In this document: piece after piece, positions 8,468-16,685 of the stretch
Layout of the letters: every line of letters begins with the position of its first letter
Numbering within the stretch: the stretch's first letter is position 1
Assembly (NCBI GenBank): GCA_900767595.1
Contig: CAAFZS010000065.1
Coordinates: forward strand, 1 to 58,043
DNA: 58,043 nt
Direction of reading: 5' to 3'
From: Bacteroidales bacterium
GTDB lineage: Bacteria; Bacteroidota; Bacteroidia; Bacteroidales; Paludibacteraceae
Program-made: the position numbers and the translations under genes
Notes under the pieces: generated by a model
Seen by the model: only the letters and a program-made list of their open reading frames with translations
What the model was told of the DNA's origin: nothing
Databases searched by the model: none

Positions 8468-10627
8468 TTATTGGATCAGAACACCTTCAGCGTTGAAGAT
8501 CTTACCGTTGGTCATAATATAGATGTGACCCTCGTAGAGAACCTTCTTCACAGCGTCCTTGATATTACCGAAGAGCAGTTTCAAATCGGTAATGTCCGTA
8601 ACCGTGAAGGTAGCCTCAATAGGCTCAGCATCTTCGTAGTTCTTGTTTCCGGCAGCAGTAGCTTGCAAGGTAGCCTCACCGGCAGCAATGGCGGTAACAA
8701 CCATACCATCTACTTCGATAGCCGTACCATCGGTAACGGTCAAAGTAACCTCCAAACCACTCGTAGCGACAGCCTCAACGGTCAACGAATTGCCGATGAA
8801 CAAATCATTGCTATCATTCAAGTTCCAGAAAATGTCTTGAGAAGCCTTATTGATGGTCAAATCAAGGATAACCAAGCTATCGCAACCGGTAACAACGCTC
8901 TCCAGAACAATCGTATCCTTATAGGTGTCAACATCCTTGGTTGCATAGTTAACACCATTCCATACGAAGGCGTCACCATAAGTCATCTCACGAGTCTCAA
9001 TGGTCTCTTGGATTGGGTTAATCGTCAACGTGAACGTTACGATACTATCGCAGAGTTCGGTCGTGTACAGGTTACGGGTTACTACATAAGTACCGGCTGC
9101 ACTGGTTGCCTCCCATGTCGTATCTGCCCATGTGTAAGACTCACCTTGGCAGATAACATCCTCATCCGTTACATCCGTATAAGCAGGATTGATCGTCAAT
9201 GTGAAGGTTACGATACTGTCGCAGAGTTCAGTCGTGTACAGGTTACGAGTTACTACATAAGTACCAGCTGCACTGGTTGCCTCCCATGTCGTATCTGCCC
9301 ATGTATAAGACTCACCTTGGCAGATAACATCCCCATCCGTTACATCCGTATAAGCAGGATTAACGGTTACATTTGCATGGATGCGCATTTTACTTCCATA
9401 GAAAGTAGTAGTGTCAGTATCAATAACCGTATCTTGCTTCGGAGTCCAAGATTGCTCACCGATATAGAAAGGCTCGTTGTCGCAAATCGTAGCAAAAATC
9501 GTATCAAACTCCGTGGTATCGTGAACGATGAAGAGACGAGTCAATTGAGCCGGATAATAGATATCCGTTCCTTCTTGCATAACCGTTACATAAGCTGTAC
9601 CAACCGTATCCTTAGCAACCGGTAAACCGGATTCGTCAATACCGATAATGTTCTCGTCCGAAGTAGTGTAAGCCAAATCAAGACCTGTCGAGATGATAGC
9701 AGGTTCAATGAAAGGAGTAGGCAGAACGCACAAATGTACTTCCGTAGAATCTTCCTCACTATCATACCAAGTAATGGCTTGATTGCCGGTAACGACTAAC
9801 TTCAAAGGAATAATGCGCTCACGATAGTCAATCTCATCCGAGTAGATTCCCTGAACCGTTAAGTTAGCGGTATAAACACCGGGTTGTGCACCTTTAGGAT
9901 TAGCCGATACGGTAACTTGAGCCGTACCATTACCGAACACAGTGCTGATAGTAGCAGGGTCAACAGAGAAGATACCCTCTACGTTCTCGCCATCAGCAAA
10001 GAAAGCATTCACATTACCCAAGTTCTCCCAATTAACGGTAAAGGTGGAATCAACCGCTGTTTCCGACGAATCAGCCTTGCCAAAATCAATACCGGCTTTG
10101 TCTAACACAACCTCGAGTTTGGCTTCTTGGTTAATGGCGTTAACTTTAATATTCCTATAATCACCTTCGTAATTGGCAGAATAGGTCAAACGAACGTAAC
10201 GTGTACCCTCAGATAAAGCAAGTCCACGAACCTCGTGCCATACACTCAGGTTTCCGGGCTTACCATATTCTTTAAGGTTTGTCCAATTGACTAAATCGGT
10301 CGATTCCTCAATACGGAAAAACAAACTACCGGAAGCTAAAGCACTCCAACAAGCATAATCAAAATCCAAAGTAGCAGGAGCACCGCTCTCAAGGGCGATA
10401 GTCACATACTTTTTCTCCCAGTTGGCCACCGGAAGAAAATTTCCTTCTAAACGAACACGTGGATCCGACCCTTTATCATTGGTGTACCACTTTGCTAAAT
10501 ACTTGTCAACTGTAGTTAATGGATCATTAAAATCGGCCTGATTGTACTCTTTGCCGAACTCAAGCTGCGCGGAAGCTGTTACAGCCAATGCCAACGCAGC
10601 AAACAGACTAAGAAATTTCTTTTTCAT
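8468..10627 (-). CDS. Large secreted multi-domain protein with T9SS-like C-terminal tail
   Basis: 719 aa. Signal peptide MKKKFLSLFAALALAVTASA. Residues ~40-165 look like a jelly-roll/F5-8-type module (RIEESTDLVNWTNLKEYG, GTRYVRLTYSANY). Next come beta-sandwich (choice-of-anchor/Ig-like) segments, two nearly identical 57-residue repeats (starting PAYTDVTDxDVICQGESYTW) and a third partial copy, then an MBG-like domain. The last ~25 residues (VLYEGHIYIMTNGKIFNAEG) resemble the type A sorting tail of gliding/type IX cargo (KxxxxGxIYIxxxGKxYxxxG). A GldJ/GldK-like gene is present at 38155. Probably exported to or anchored on the surface; adhesion is possible, but no catalytic motif is seen. It has its own promoter and terminator, separate from the Sus operon. 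Confidence 0.85.
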   Translation of the reverse strand: MKKKFLSLFAALALAVTASAQLEFGKEYNQADFNDPLTTVDKYLAKWYTNDKGSDPRVRLEGNFLPVANWEKKYVTIALESGAPATLDFDYACWSALASGSLFFRIEESTDLVNWTNLKEYGKPGNLSVWHEVRGLALSEGTRYVRLTYSANYEGDYRNIKVNAINQEAKLEVVLDKAGIDFGKADSSETAVDSTFTVNWENLGNVNAFFADGENVEGIFSVDPATISTVFGNGTAQVTVSANPKGAQPGVYTANLTVQGIYSDEIDYRERIIPLKLVVTGNQAITWYDSEEDSTEVHLCVLPTPFIEPAIISTGLDLAYTTSDENIIGIDESGLPVAKDTVGTAYVTVMQEGTDIYYPAQLTRLFIVHDTTEFDTIFATICDNEPFYIGEQSWTPKQDTVIDTDTTTFYGSKMRIHANVTVNPAYTDVTDGDVICQGESYTWADTTWEATSAAGTYVVTRNLYTTELCDSIVTFTLTINPAYTDVTDEDVICQGESYTWADTTWEATSAAGTYVVTRNLYTTELCDSIVTFTLTINPIQETIETREMTYGDAFVWNGVNYATKDVDTYKDTIVLESVVTGCDSLVILDLTINKASQDIFWNLNDSNDLFIGNSLTVEAVATSGLEVTLTVTDGTAIEVDGMVVTAIAAGEATLQATAAGNKNYEDAEPIEATFTVTDITDLKLLFGNIKDAVKKVLYEGHIYIMTNGKIFNAEGVLIQ
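9021..9361 (-). repeat. Two tandem 171-bp repeats within the secreted protein gene
   Basis: 9021-9191 and 9192-9361 are nearly identical in DNA (about ten differences), each encoding 57 residues. The low divergence points to recent duplication or ongoing homogenisation. Confidence 0.9.
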
Positions 10628-10765
10628 TTTTTTGTAGAAATTTTAAATTGTTAATAAATAATTGTTAGTTAAATTTTTGTTTGATTTGTTTTTTAAAGTT
10701 GTTAGTTTTAAAAAATTTTATCTTCATTTTGCATTTTACTTTTCCGTAAAAACCGAAAAACCATG

Positions 10766-10797
10766 CAAAGATACACATTATTTTTTATATACGCAAG
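10766..10797 (-). promoter_or_regulatory. Promoter of the secreted repeat protein
   Basis: Minus-strand CTTG (10794-10797), 20-base spacer, TATCTTTG (10766-10773). It leaves an AT-rich leader of about 130 bases containing two AACAAT boxes (10647-10669). Confidence 0.7.
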
Positions 10798-11397
10798 CGT
10801 ATGCGCGATTTTTTTAAAGATTTTGTTAGATTGTCCCATTTGGTTAGCAAAATTCCCTCTCAAAAAAAAGGGACAATTCAACAAATTATCTCTCACAGAT
10901 TCCACAGATTTCGCTGATATATCCCGCTGATTACGCTAATTATTATTTCTCCTATTTATTTATTATTTGTCTTCGTGAGCGAGCTCCCAATCCAAATAAA
11001 TAAATCAATAGTAGGGCTGGCTCACCTATGGTTCACCCGCCGTGTCTGCTAACGCATCCACCTAATAATTCATTCCGCAGATGCGAGGGCGTACCGCAGG
11101 TACTAATAATAAAAATATTCCGCAGCGGTGCGGAGCCTATGCCGGACGCTCGCTGTACAGTACAGCAAAAGGTTTACAATAGGCTTTGTGACCGACATTT
11201 GACAGCCGATTGACAAAAGTTTCATCTATGATTGACCTACGTTCGACCGACGATTGACCGACGATACTGAAGCACGATTAGCGGGAGCGATTGAAGAATG
11301 AAGAATGAGGAAAAAGGAGAGAATTTAGCGGACCAAAGGTCCTAAGGAGCGCTACGCTAAGGAGCGATTTAGCGCTTGTGGCTAAGAGGTACTTATA

Positions 11398-11475
11398 GGA
11401 CAGCCAAGCCCATCAGGGCTTAAAGGAGCACGATAGATTTTTAATCTATCTGCGCGCACGTAGAAACGGCTGTCC
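11398..11475. other. Closed multi-hairpin structure
   Basis: GGACAGCC (11398-11405) pairs perfectly with GGCTGTCC (11468-11475). Inside lie AAGCCC/GGGCTT (11406-11421) and GATAGATT/AATCTATC (11432-11450), giving a three-way-junction fold. Confidence 0.6.
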
Positions 11476-11820
11476 TCGTCGGAGTGCGCTCAGTACGATG
11501 TGAACCCTTTCCCTAGATACGGTTTTCCCGTTAAGCGGGACAACCATGCCTCTCCCCACAAAGTGGTACTTTGCGGGGACCCCATACATTAGAAATCATA
11601 GAAGCGGGAGGGAGCGCCACGCGGCAAGGGGCAACGAAATGCCCCGACGAGCGGAAAGGAAACAAGGCGCCAAAGGCGCAGAGTTTCCGATGACGTGATA
11701 CTAGGTGTTCCTAGGAAAGACTAGGTCTTTATAGAAACGAGAAACCAGAAACAAGAAACCAGAAACGAGAGGACAAAAAACAACAAAAATGGCAAAAAAT
11801 GTAAAAAAATAGCGTGTGCT

Positions 11821-11852
11821 CTTGCACATATCAAAAAAATTCAGTACCTTTG
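11821..11852 (+). promoter_or_regulatory. recQ promoter
   Basis: CTTGCACATAT at -33 (CTTG 11821-11824), 20-base spacer, TACCTTTG (11845-11852); start codon 28 bases further. Confidence 0.75.
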
Positions 11853-11880
11853 CAGCACGATAAATAGTGGATTAACAAAA

Positions 11881-14067
11881 ATGACACGACACGAAGAACT
11901 AATTGCTGCATTACAGCACAATTTTGGGTTTGACTCCTTCAAGGGGAATCAAGAGGCTATCATCAACAATCTGATGGATGGGAACGACACGTTTGTACTC
12001 ATGCCTACCGGCGGCGGCAAGTCGCTTTGCTACCAGTTGCCCTCCCTTCTGATGGAGGGTGTGGCTATCGTCGTTTCCCCCCTCATCGCACTGATGAAGA
12101 ACCAAGTGGACGCGATGCGGAACTACTCGGAAGAAGACGGCATAGCCCACTTCATCAACTCCTCCCTCTCCCGACCGGAGATAGCAGCGGTGAAAGCCGA
12201 TGTATTGGAAGGCAAAACGAAGCTGCTCTATCTCGCTCCCGAGTCCCTTCAGAAAAACGAGAATGTCGATTTCCTTAAAGGCGTAAAGATATCCTTCTAC
12301 GCAGTAGATGAAGCCCACTGTATCTCCGAGTGGGGACACGACTTCCGTCCCGAATATCGGCAGATACGCGCGATGGTTGAGCGTATAGGCAAGGCGCCTA
12401 TCATCGCCCTTACCGCCACCGCCACCCCGAAGGTGCAACACGACATTCAAAAGAACCTCGACATGATGGAGGCTACCGTCTATAAGTCTTCTTTCAACCG
12501 CCCGAACCTCTATTACGAAGTAAGGCAGAAAAATGAGGATGTGGATAAAGACCTTGTCCGTTATATCCGCTCGATGAACGGCAAATCGGGTATCATCTAT
12601 TGCCTCGCCCGCAAGGAAGTGGAGGACTTGGCGCAGACCCTGCAGGTGAACAACATCTCCGCTCTACCCTACCATGCCGGCATGGACGCAGCGACCCGTA
12701 CGGAGAACCAAGACGCTTTCCTGATGGAGAAATGTCAAGTGATTGTAGCTACCATCGCTTTCGGTATGGGTATCGATAAACCCGACGTGCGCTTCGTCAT
12801 CCACTACGATATTCCTAAATCCCTCGAAGGCTACTACCAAGAGACCGGTCGCGCCGGACGCGATGGAGGGGAAGGACAATGTATCTGCTATTATAGCCCC
12901 AAAGATATTGACCGCCTGCGCAGGTTCCAACGCGATAAGTCCGTTGCCGAACAAGAAATCGGCAACCTCCTGCTGTTTGAGACCCAGCAATATGCCGAAT
13001 CGTCTATCTGCCGTAGGAAACAACTGCTCCACTATTTCGGAGAGGAGTATGATGAGGATAACTGCGGCTGTTGCGATAACTGCCGCAAGACCTATCGCAT
13101 GGAGGATTGCACCGAGATACTACAGATTACACTGGAGACGATTGTGCAACTGAACGAGAAATTCAAAGCCGAACATATTGTTGATATCCTGCACGGAAAC
13201 GAGACCGCAGCGGTCATCAGTTACCATCACGACGCGATGGAGAACTTCGGTACCGCCAAAGATGAAGATGAACCTACCCTATACACCATCCTTCGTCAAG
13301 CGATGCTCGCGGGATATATCCAAAAAGATATTGAGTCCTACGGAGACCTCAAAATCACTCCCGAGGGCAAAAAGTTCCTCAAGCGAGGCGGCCGTTTCGA
13401 AGTGCCTATCGAGGTGCACGACGAAGACGATGATGAGATCATAGAACCCGCCGGAGGTATCGCTTGTGCCGCCGCAGATGATGTACTATTTGCCATCCTC
13501 AAAGATGTGCGCAAGAAGATCAGCAAGCAGCAAGATGTACCGCCGTTTGTTATCTTCCAAGACCCGTCGCTGGAAGCAATGGCCACCACTTACCCCATCA
13601 CAATGGAGGAACTGCAAAACATCCCGGGGGTGGGTGCCGGTAAAGCCAAACGCTATGGTGATGAGTTTATCCGTATCATCAAAGAATACGTGGAGGAAAA
13701 CGAGATTATCCGTCCCGAAGACTTGCGCGTTCGTACCGTGGCCAAAGACTCAACTCGAAAGATCAGTATCATCCAAGCCATCGACCGCCGCGTAGCACTC
13801 GACGACCTCGCCGAATCAATGGGAATGTCCATGGATGAGATGCTCGAAGAGATTGAAGCCATTGTCTATAGCGGCACCAAACTCAATATCAGTTACTTCA
13901 TCAACGAGGTAGTGGATCCCGACGAATTAGAAGATATCTACGAGTACTTCAAGAGTGCCGACAACGATAACATCAAAGCCGCGATGGAAGAACTCGGGTA
14001 CGATTACTACGACGAACTGCATGTGAGACTGGTAAGAATTAAATTCCATAGCGAATTAGGAAACTAG
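11881..14067 (+). CDS. recQ: ATP-dependent DNA helicase RecQ
   Basis: 728 aa. A 3'-5' helicase of recombination and replication-fork repair. Helicase motif 0 (Q24), Walker A GGGKS at 44-48, DEAH box at 143-146 and the second RecA domain (GMGIDKPDVRFVIHYD, QETGRAGRDG) are all visible. The zinc-binding cysteines of the RQC region follow (SICRRKQ then CGCCDNC), then a winged helix and an HRDC domain (GVGAGKAKRYGDEF). The C-terminal ~100 residues extend beyond the E. coli-type end, as in many Bacteroidota RecQ proteins. First gene of a long plus-strand run behind its own promoter; its TAG stop is part of the tandem array leading to rimO. Confidence 0.96.
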   Translation: MTRHEELIAALQHNFGFDSFKGNQEAIINNLMDGNDTFVLMPTGGGKSLCYQLPSLLMEGVAIVVSPLIALMKNQVDAMRNYSEEDGIAHFINSSLSRPEIAAVKADVLEGKTKLLYLAPESLQKNENVDFLKGVKISFYAVDEAHCISEWGHDFRPEYRQIRAMVERIGKAPIIALTATATPKVQHDIQKNLDMMEATVYKSSFNRPNLYYEVRQKNEDVDKDLVRYIRSMNGKSGIIYCLARKEVEDLAQTLQVNNISALPYHAGMDAATRTENQDAFLMEKCQVIVATIAFGMGIDKPDVRFVIHYDIPKSLEGYYQETGRAGRDGGEGQCICYYSPKDIDRLRRFQRDKSVAEQEIGNLLLFETQQYAESSICRRKQLLHYFGEEYDEDNCGCCDNCRKTYRMEDCTEILQITLETIVQLNEKFKAEHIVDILHGNETAAVISYHHDAMENFGTAKDEDEPTLYTILRQAMLAGYIQKDIESYGDLKITPEGKKFLKRGGRFEVPIEVHDEDDDEIIEPAGGIACAAADDVLFAILKDVRKKISKQQDVPPFVIFQDPSLEAMATTYPITMEELQNIPGVGAGKAKRYGDEFIRIIKEYVEENEIIRPEDLRVRTVAKDSTRKISIIQAIDRRVALDDLAESMGMSMDEMLEEIEAIVYSGTKLNISYFINEVVDPDELEDIYEYFKSADNDNIKAAMEELGYDYYDELHVRLVRIKFHSELGN

Positions 14068-14115
14068 ACCAACTAGATTAACTAGACTAACTAGATTAAC
14101 TAGACTAACTAGAGT
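14062..14115 (+). repeat. 9-bp tandem array joining recQ stop to rimO start
   Basis: Six copies of AACTAGAYT (14062-14115). The first copy holds the recQ TAG stop (14065-14067) and the last ends on the first T of the rimO TTG start, so the whole junction is array. Confidence 0.9.
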
Positions 14116-15434
14116 TGAAGGAAAAAACGATTGATATTATTAGCCTTGGTTGTTCGAAGAACCTGGTGGATACCGAACGATTGATGGGAGCATTGGAAGC
14201 CCAAGGGTGGACATGTCGCCATGACCCCTCGCGCCTATCGGGCGAGATAGCGATTGTCAACACCTGCGGATTCATCGGCGACGCCAAAGAGGAGAGTATC
14301 CAAACCATCCTCCAACTGGTCGAGCGCAAACAGAAAGGGCAACTCAAACAACTCTATGTCATGGGCTGTCTCAGCCAACGCTACCTCAACGAACTGACCA
14401 CCGAGATCCCGGAAGTGGACGGGTGGTTTGGCAAGTTCAATTATTTGGAATTGGCGGAAAGGCTGAGAGGCGGAGAGGCTGAGAGACCGGAAATTCCGGA
14501 AAAGCCGGTTAATCCGGTCAATCGCAAGTTAACCACCCCGAAGCACTACACCTACATCAAGATTTCCGAAGGATGCAATCGTATGTGCTCGTATTGTGCC
14601 ATTCCGCTCATCACCGGTCGGCACGTCTCGCGTCCCGAAACAGAGATATTACAAGAGGTGCAGACTTTGGCTGCACAAGGGGTGAAAGAGTTTAATATCA
14701 TTGCCCAAGACCTGTCATCCTACGGATTGGATTTAGAGGGACATCAACACCGCTTACCCCACCTCATTGACCAAATGGCGCAGATACCCGGCGTGAGATG
14801 GATTCGTTTGCACTACGCTTACCCCACCGACTTCCCTTACGATATTCTGCCCGTAATGGCCAAACACAAGAACGTTTGCAAATACCTCGATATCGCTTTG
14901 CAGCACTGCACCGACCATATGCTCTCGCTGATGAAAAGGCACATCACCGCAGCCGAACAAGACGCCTTGATAGAGCGTATCCGTCGCGAAGTACCGGGTA
15001 TCTGTATCCGCACCACCATCATGGTCGGGCACCCGGGGGAGACAGAAGAAGATTTTGCTACCCTTAAGCAATGGATAAGCAAGATGCGGTTTGAACGAAT
15101 GGGCACGTTTACCTACTCCGACGAAGAAGGCACTTATGCCAACCTCCATTACAAAGACGATATCCCTCAAGCCGTCAAGACGGCGCGTCAAGAGGAACTG
15201 ATGGCTATCCAGCAACAGATATCCGCCGAGATACTGCAAACAAAAATAGGGCAAGTGATACCCGTCGTCATCGATCGCAAAGAAGGGAACTACTATATCG
15301 GACGCAGCGAGTGGGACAGTCCCGAAGTGGATTGCGAGATCCTCGTTTCCGCCTCCAAACCCCTACATATAGGGCAGTTCTATCATGTAACGATTACTAA
15401 AACCGAAGAATTTGATTTATACGCCATATGTTAA
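14115..15434 (+). CDS. rimO: Ribosomal protein uS12 methylthiotransferase RimO
   Basis: 439 aa radical-SAM enzyme that adds a methylthio group to an aspartate of ribosomal protein uS12. The N-terminal methylthiotransferase domain has its cluster cysteines at C13, C51 and C85. The radical-SAM CxxxCxxC motif is at C154, C158 and C161, and a TRAM domain ends the protein. The only start that keeps the SLGCSKN motif is TTG at 14115; no upstream ATG or GTG fits. Residues ~115-135, between the two domains, are a low-complexity insert (GGEAERPEIPEKPVNPVNR) encoded by GGCTGAGAG and TTCCGGA repeats. The gene overlaps the next start by 7 bases. Confidence 0.95.
   Translation: MKEKTIDIISLGCSKNLVDTERLMGALEAQGWTCRHDPSRLSGEIAIVNTCGFIGDAKEESIQTILQLVERKQKGQLKQLYVMGCLSQRYLNELTTEIPEVDGWFGKFNYLELAERLRGGEAERPEIPEKPVNPVNRKLTTPKHYTYIKISEGCNRMCSYCAIPLITGRHVSRPETEILQEVQTLAAQGVKEFNIIAQDLSSYGLDLEGHQHRLPHLIDQMAQIPGVRWIRLHYAYPTDFPYDILPVMAKHKNVCKYLDIALQHCTDHMLSLMKRHITAAEQDALIERIRREVPGICIRTTIMVGHPGETEEDFATLKQWISKMRFERMGTFTYSDEEGTYANLHYKDDIPQAVKTARQEELMAIQQQISAEILQTKIGQVIPVVIDRKEGNYYIGRSEWDSPEVDCEILVSASKPLHIGQFYHVTITKTEEFDLYAIC
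14460..14520 (+). repeat. In-frame repeat insert in rimO
   Basis: GGCTGAGAG occurs twice, then CCGGAAATTCCGGAAAAGCC-type repeats follow. Falls exactly at the linker between the methylthiotransferase and radical-SAM domains. Confidence 0.75.
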
Positions 15435-15706
15435 CAAAAGATTTAATCAGCAACATCGCGCTTGAAACGCAAATGACCAAGAAACGTACAGAGGAACTCT
15501 TGGACGCTTCCGTACACGTTATCCTTTCCTCGCTCATGGCAGGCAAAACGGTACAATTACAGAACCTCGGTGCCTTGGAGATCAAAGAGCGCAACGAACG
15601 AATCATTACCCTTCCTAAGTCGGGTGAGAAAGTGACGACTCCCAAGAAACGTCAACTCAACTTCCGTCCGATGGTATCCCTCAAACAAGACCTCAAACAA
15701 CTTTAG
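15428..15706 (+). CDS. HU/IHF-family DNA-binding protein
   Basis: 92 aa, the size of a single HU subunit. The N-terminal helices (LTKDLISNIALETQMTKKRT) and the NLGALEIKERNER strand followed by a basic arm match the histone-like family that bends and packs DNA. The start ATG lies inside the rimO end (7-base overlap), so translation is coupled. The gene after it is also an HU-fold protein. Confidence 0.88.
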   Translation: MLTKDLISNIALETQMTKKRTEELLDASVHVILSSLMAGKTVQLQNLGALEIKERNERIITLPKSGEKVTTPKKRQLNFRPMVSLKQDLKQL

Positions 15707-15710
15707 CCTT

Positions 15711-16685
15711 ATGAATAAACTCTCATGGATAGAACTTAGGAAAGCCATCGCTGCCCAAGCCGGTGCGACCGAAAAAGAAACGGCCGCTTTCCTCAATGCT
15801 CTCATAGAACAAATACAGAACGGACTCAAAACCGATCGACAAGTACGCATCACGGGTCTCGGCACCTTCCGCTTACAGGAAGTAGCTCCCCGCAAAAGTG
15901 TGGATGTCACCACCGGCGAAGCCATCGTTATTCCCGGATATAACAAAGTCAATTTTGCTCCCGAAATCGGAGTTAAAGAACTCATTCAATCGGGTACACC
16001 CGTAACCCCCACCGAAGAAGACTCCCCCCTACAACGCCTCGGCAAACAAGCCGACGAGATTGTTGCCATCATCAATAGCGACATTAATGTCCCCACAGAG
16101 CCGGAAAAACCGGATATACCGGATATTCCGGAAATTCCGGAAACACCGGAGAAACCGGAAAAACCAGATAAACCGGAATGCTCGGAGAAGCAACAATCCG
16201 CATTGCGTTTCTTGCGTGATCTGATTATCACGTTAGTCGTATTAATCCTGATTTTGGTAGGCTGTTACTTCCTCTTCAAAGGCGGTATCCGCGGTTGGAT
16301 TGATAAACAGATGAACCAAGCCGATAGTACGATTACCACTTACACAAAGCCGGTAGTTGAACCTATAGCAGAGCCGGTAGTTGAGCCTGTGGCTGAACCG
16401 GTGATTGAACCCGTTATTCCGAGTCCTCGCGTCTACACGAAGTTTATGGCTACGGAAACCATTCTACGCGGTTCTCGTTTAGCTTACCTCGCTCGCAAAT
16501 ACTATGGTCAAACAGACCTATGGGTTTTCATCTACGAGGCAAACAGAGACCAATATCCTAACCCCAACGATATCCCGATGGGCAATACCATTCGCATTCC
16601 GGTTCTTCCCGACACGTGGCAAGACTTGAGCAATCCGCAAGTAAAAGCCGTCGTTGATGAACTTGTACGCGAGTATACGCGATGA
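15711..16685 (+). CDS. HU-like domain + transmembrane helix + LysM-like domain
   Basis: 324 aa. Residues 1-95 are a complete HU/IHF-type DNA-binding domain (ELRKAIAAQAGATEKET, ITGLGTFRLQEVAPRKSVD). Residues ~130-158 are a proline linker (repeats of EKP/DIP/EIP), 171-189 a single membrane helix preceded by Arg residues, 214-236 an EPV repeat linker, and 245-298 a LysM-like module ending TIRIPVLP. If the N-terminus is cytoplasmic, as the HU domain requires, the LysM part is periplasmic and could bind peptidoglycan, tethering DNA to the cell wall. That role is inferred. ATGA overlap with the uvrA-like gene. Confidence 0.85.
   Translation: MNKLSWIELRKAIAAQAGATEKETAAFLNALIEQIQNGLKTDRQVRITGLGTFRLQEVAPRKSVDVTTGEAIVIPGYNKVNFAPEIGVKELIQSGTPVTPTEEDSPLQRLGKQADEIVAIINSDINVPTEPEKPDIPDIPEIPETPEKPEKPDKPECSEKQQSALRFLRDLIITLVVLILILVGCYFLFKGGIRGWIDKQMNQADSTITTYTKPVVEPIAEPVVEPVAEPVIEPVIPSPRVYTKFMATETILRGSRLAYLARKYYGQTDLWVFIYEANRDQYPNPNDIPMGNTIRIPVLPDTWQDLSNPQVKAVVDELVREYTR
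16098..16185 (+). repeat. In-frame CCGGAnA repeat encoding the Pro linker
   Basis: A 9-base period of CCGGAAATT/CCGGATATA variants encodes the EKP/DIP/EIP linker. It is the same DNA family as the KSG linkers elsewhere, read in another frame. Confidence 0.75.

Larger units (their letters stand above)
10628..11880. other. Gene-free region rich in palindromes
   Basis: No convincing ORF. From the right: the recQ promoter, then an AGAAAC-type purine array (11733-11770), three CTAGG words at exact 10-base spacing (11701, 11711, 11721), a train of perfect short hairpins from 11091 to 11688, short GATTGAC/GACCGAC repeats (11205-11275), and paired CACAGATT / CGCTGATT words near 10900-10945. Last is an AT-rich inverted repeat (10954-10969 with 10993-11005). 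It could be a structured RNA or a graveyard of palindromic repeat elements; I cannot choose. Confidence 0.6.

Noticed and set aside
10708..10905. 65-aa minus-strand ORF upstream of the secreted protein
   Set aside because: It spans the promoter, is low complexity and has no recognisable features.
11028..11213. 61-aa plus-strand ORF in the palindrome region
   Set aside because: No promoter or domain, and it crosses several palindromes; likely chance.
11091..11775. CRISPR array or integron attC sites
   Set aside because: The palindromes are all different with no repeat-spacer regularity, and no cas or integrase genes are present.
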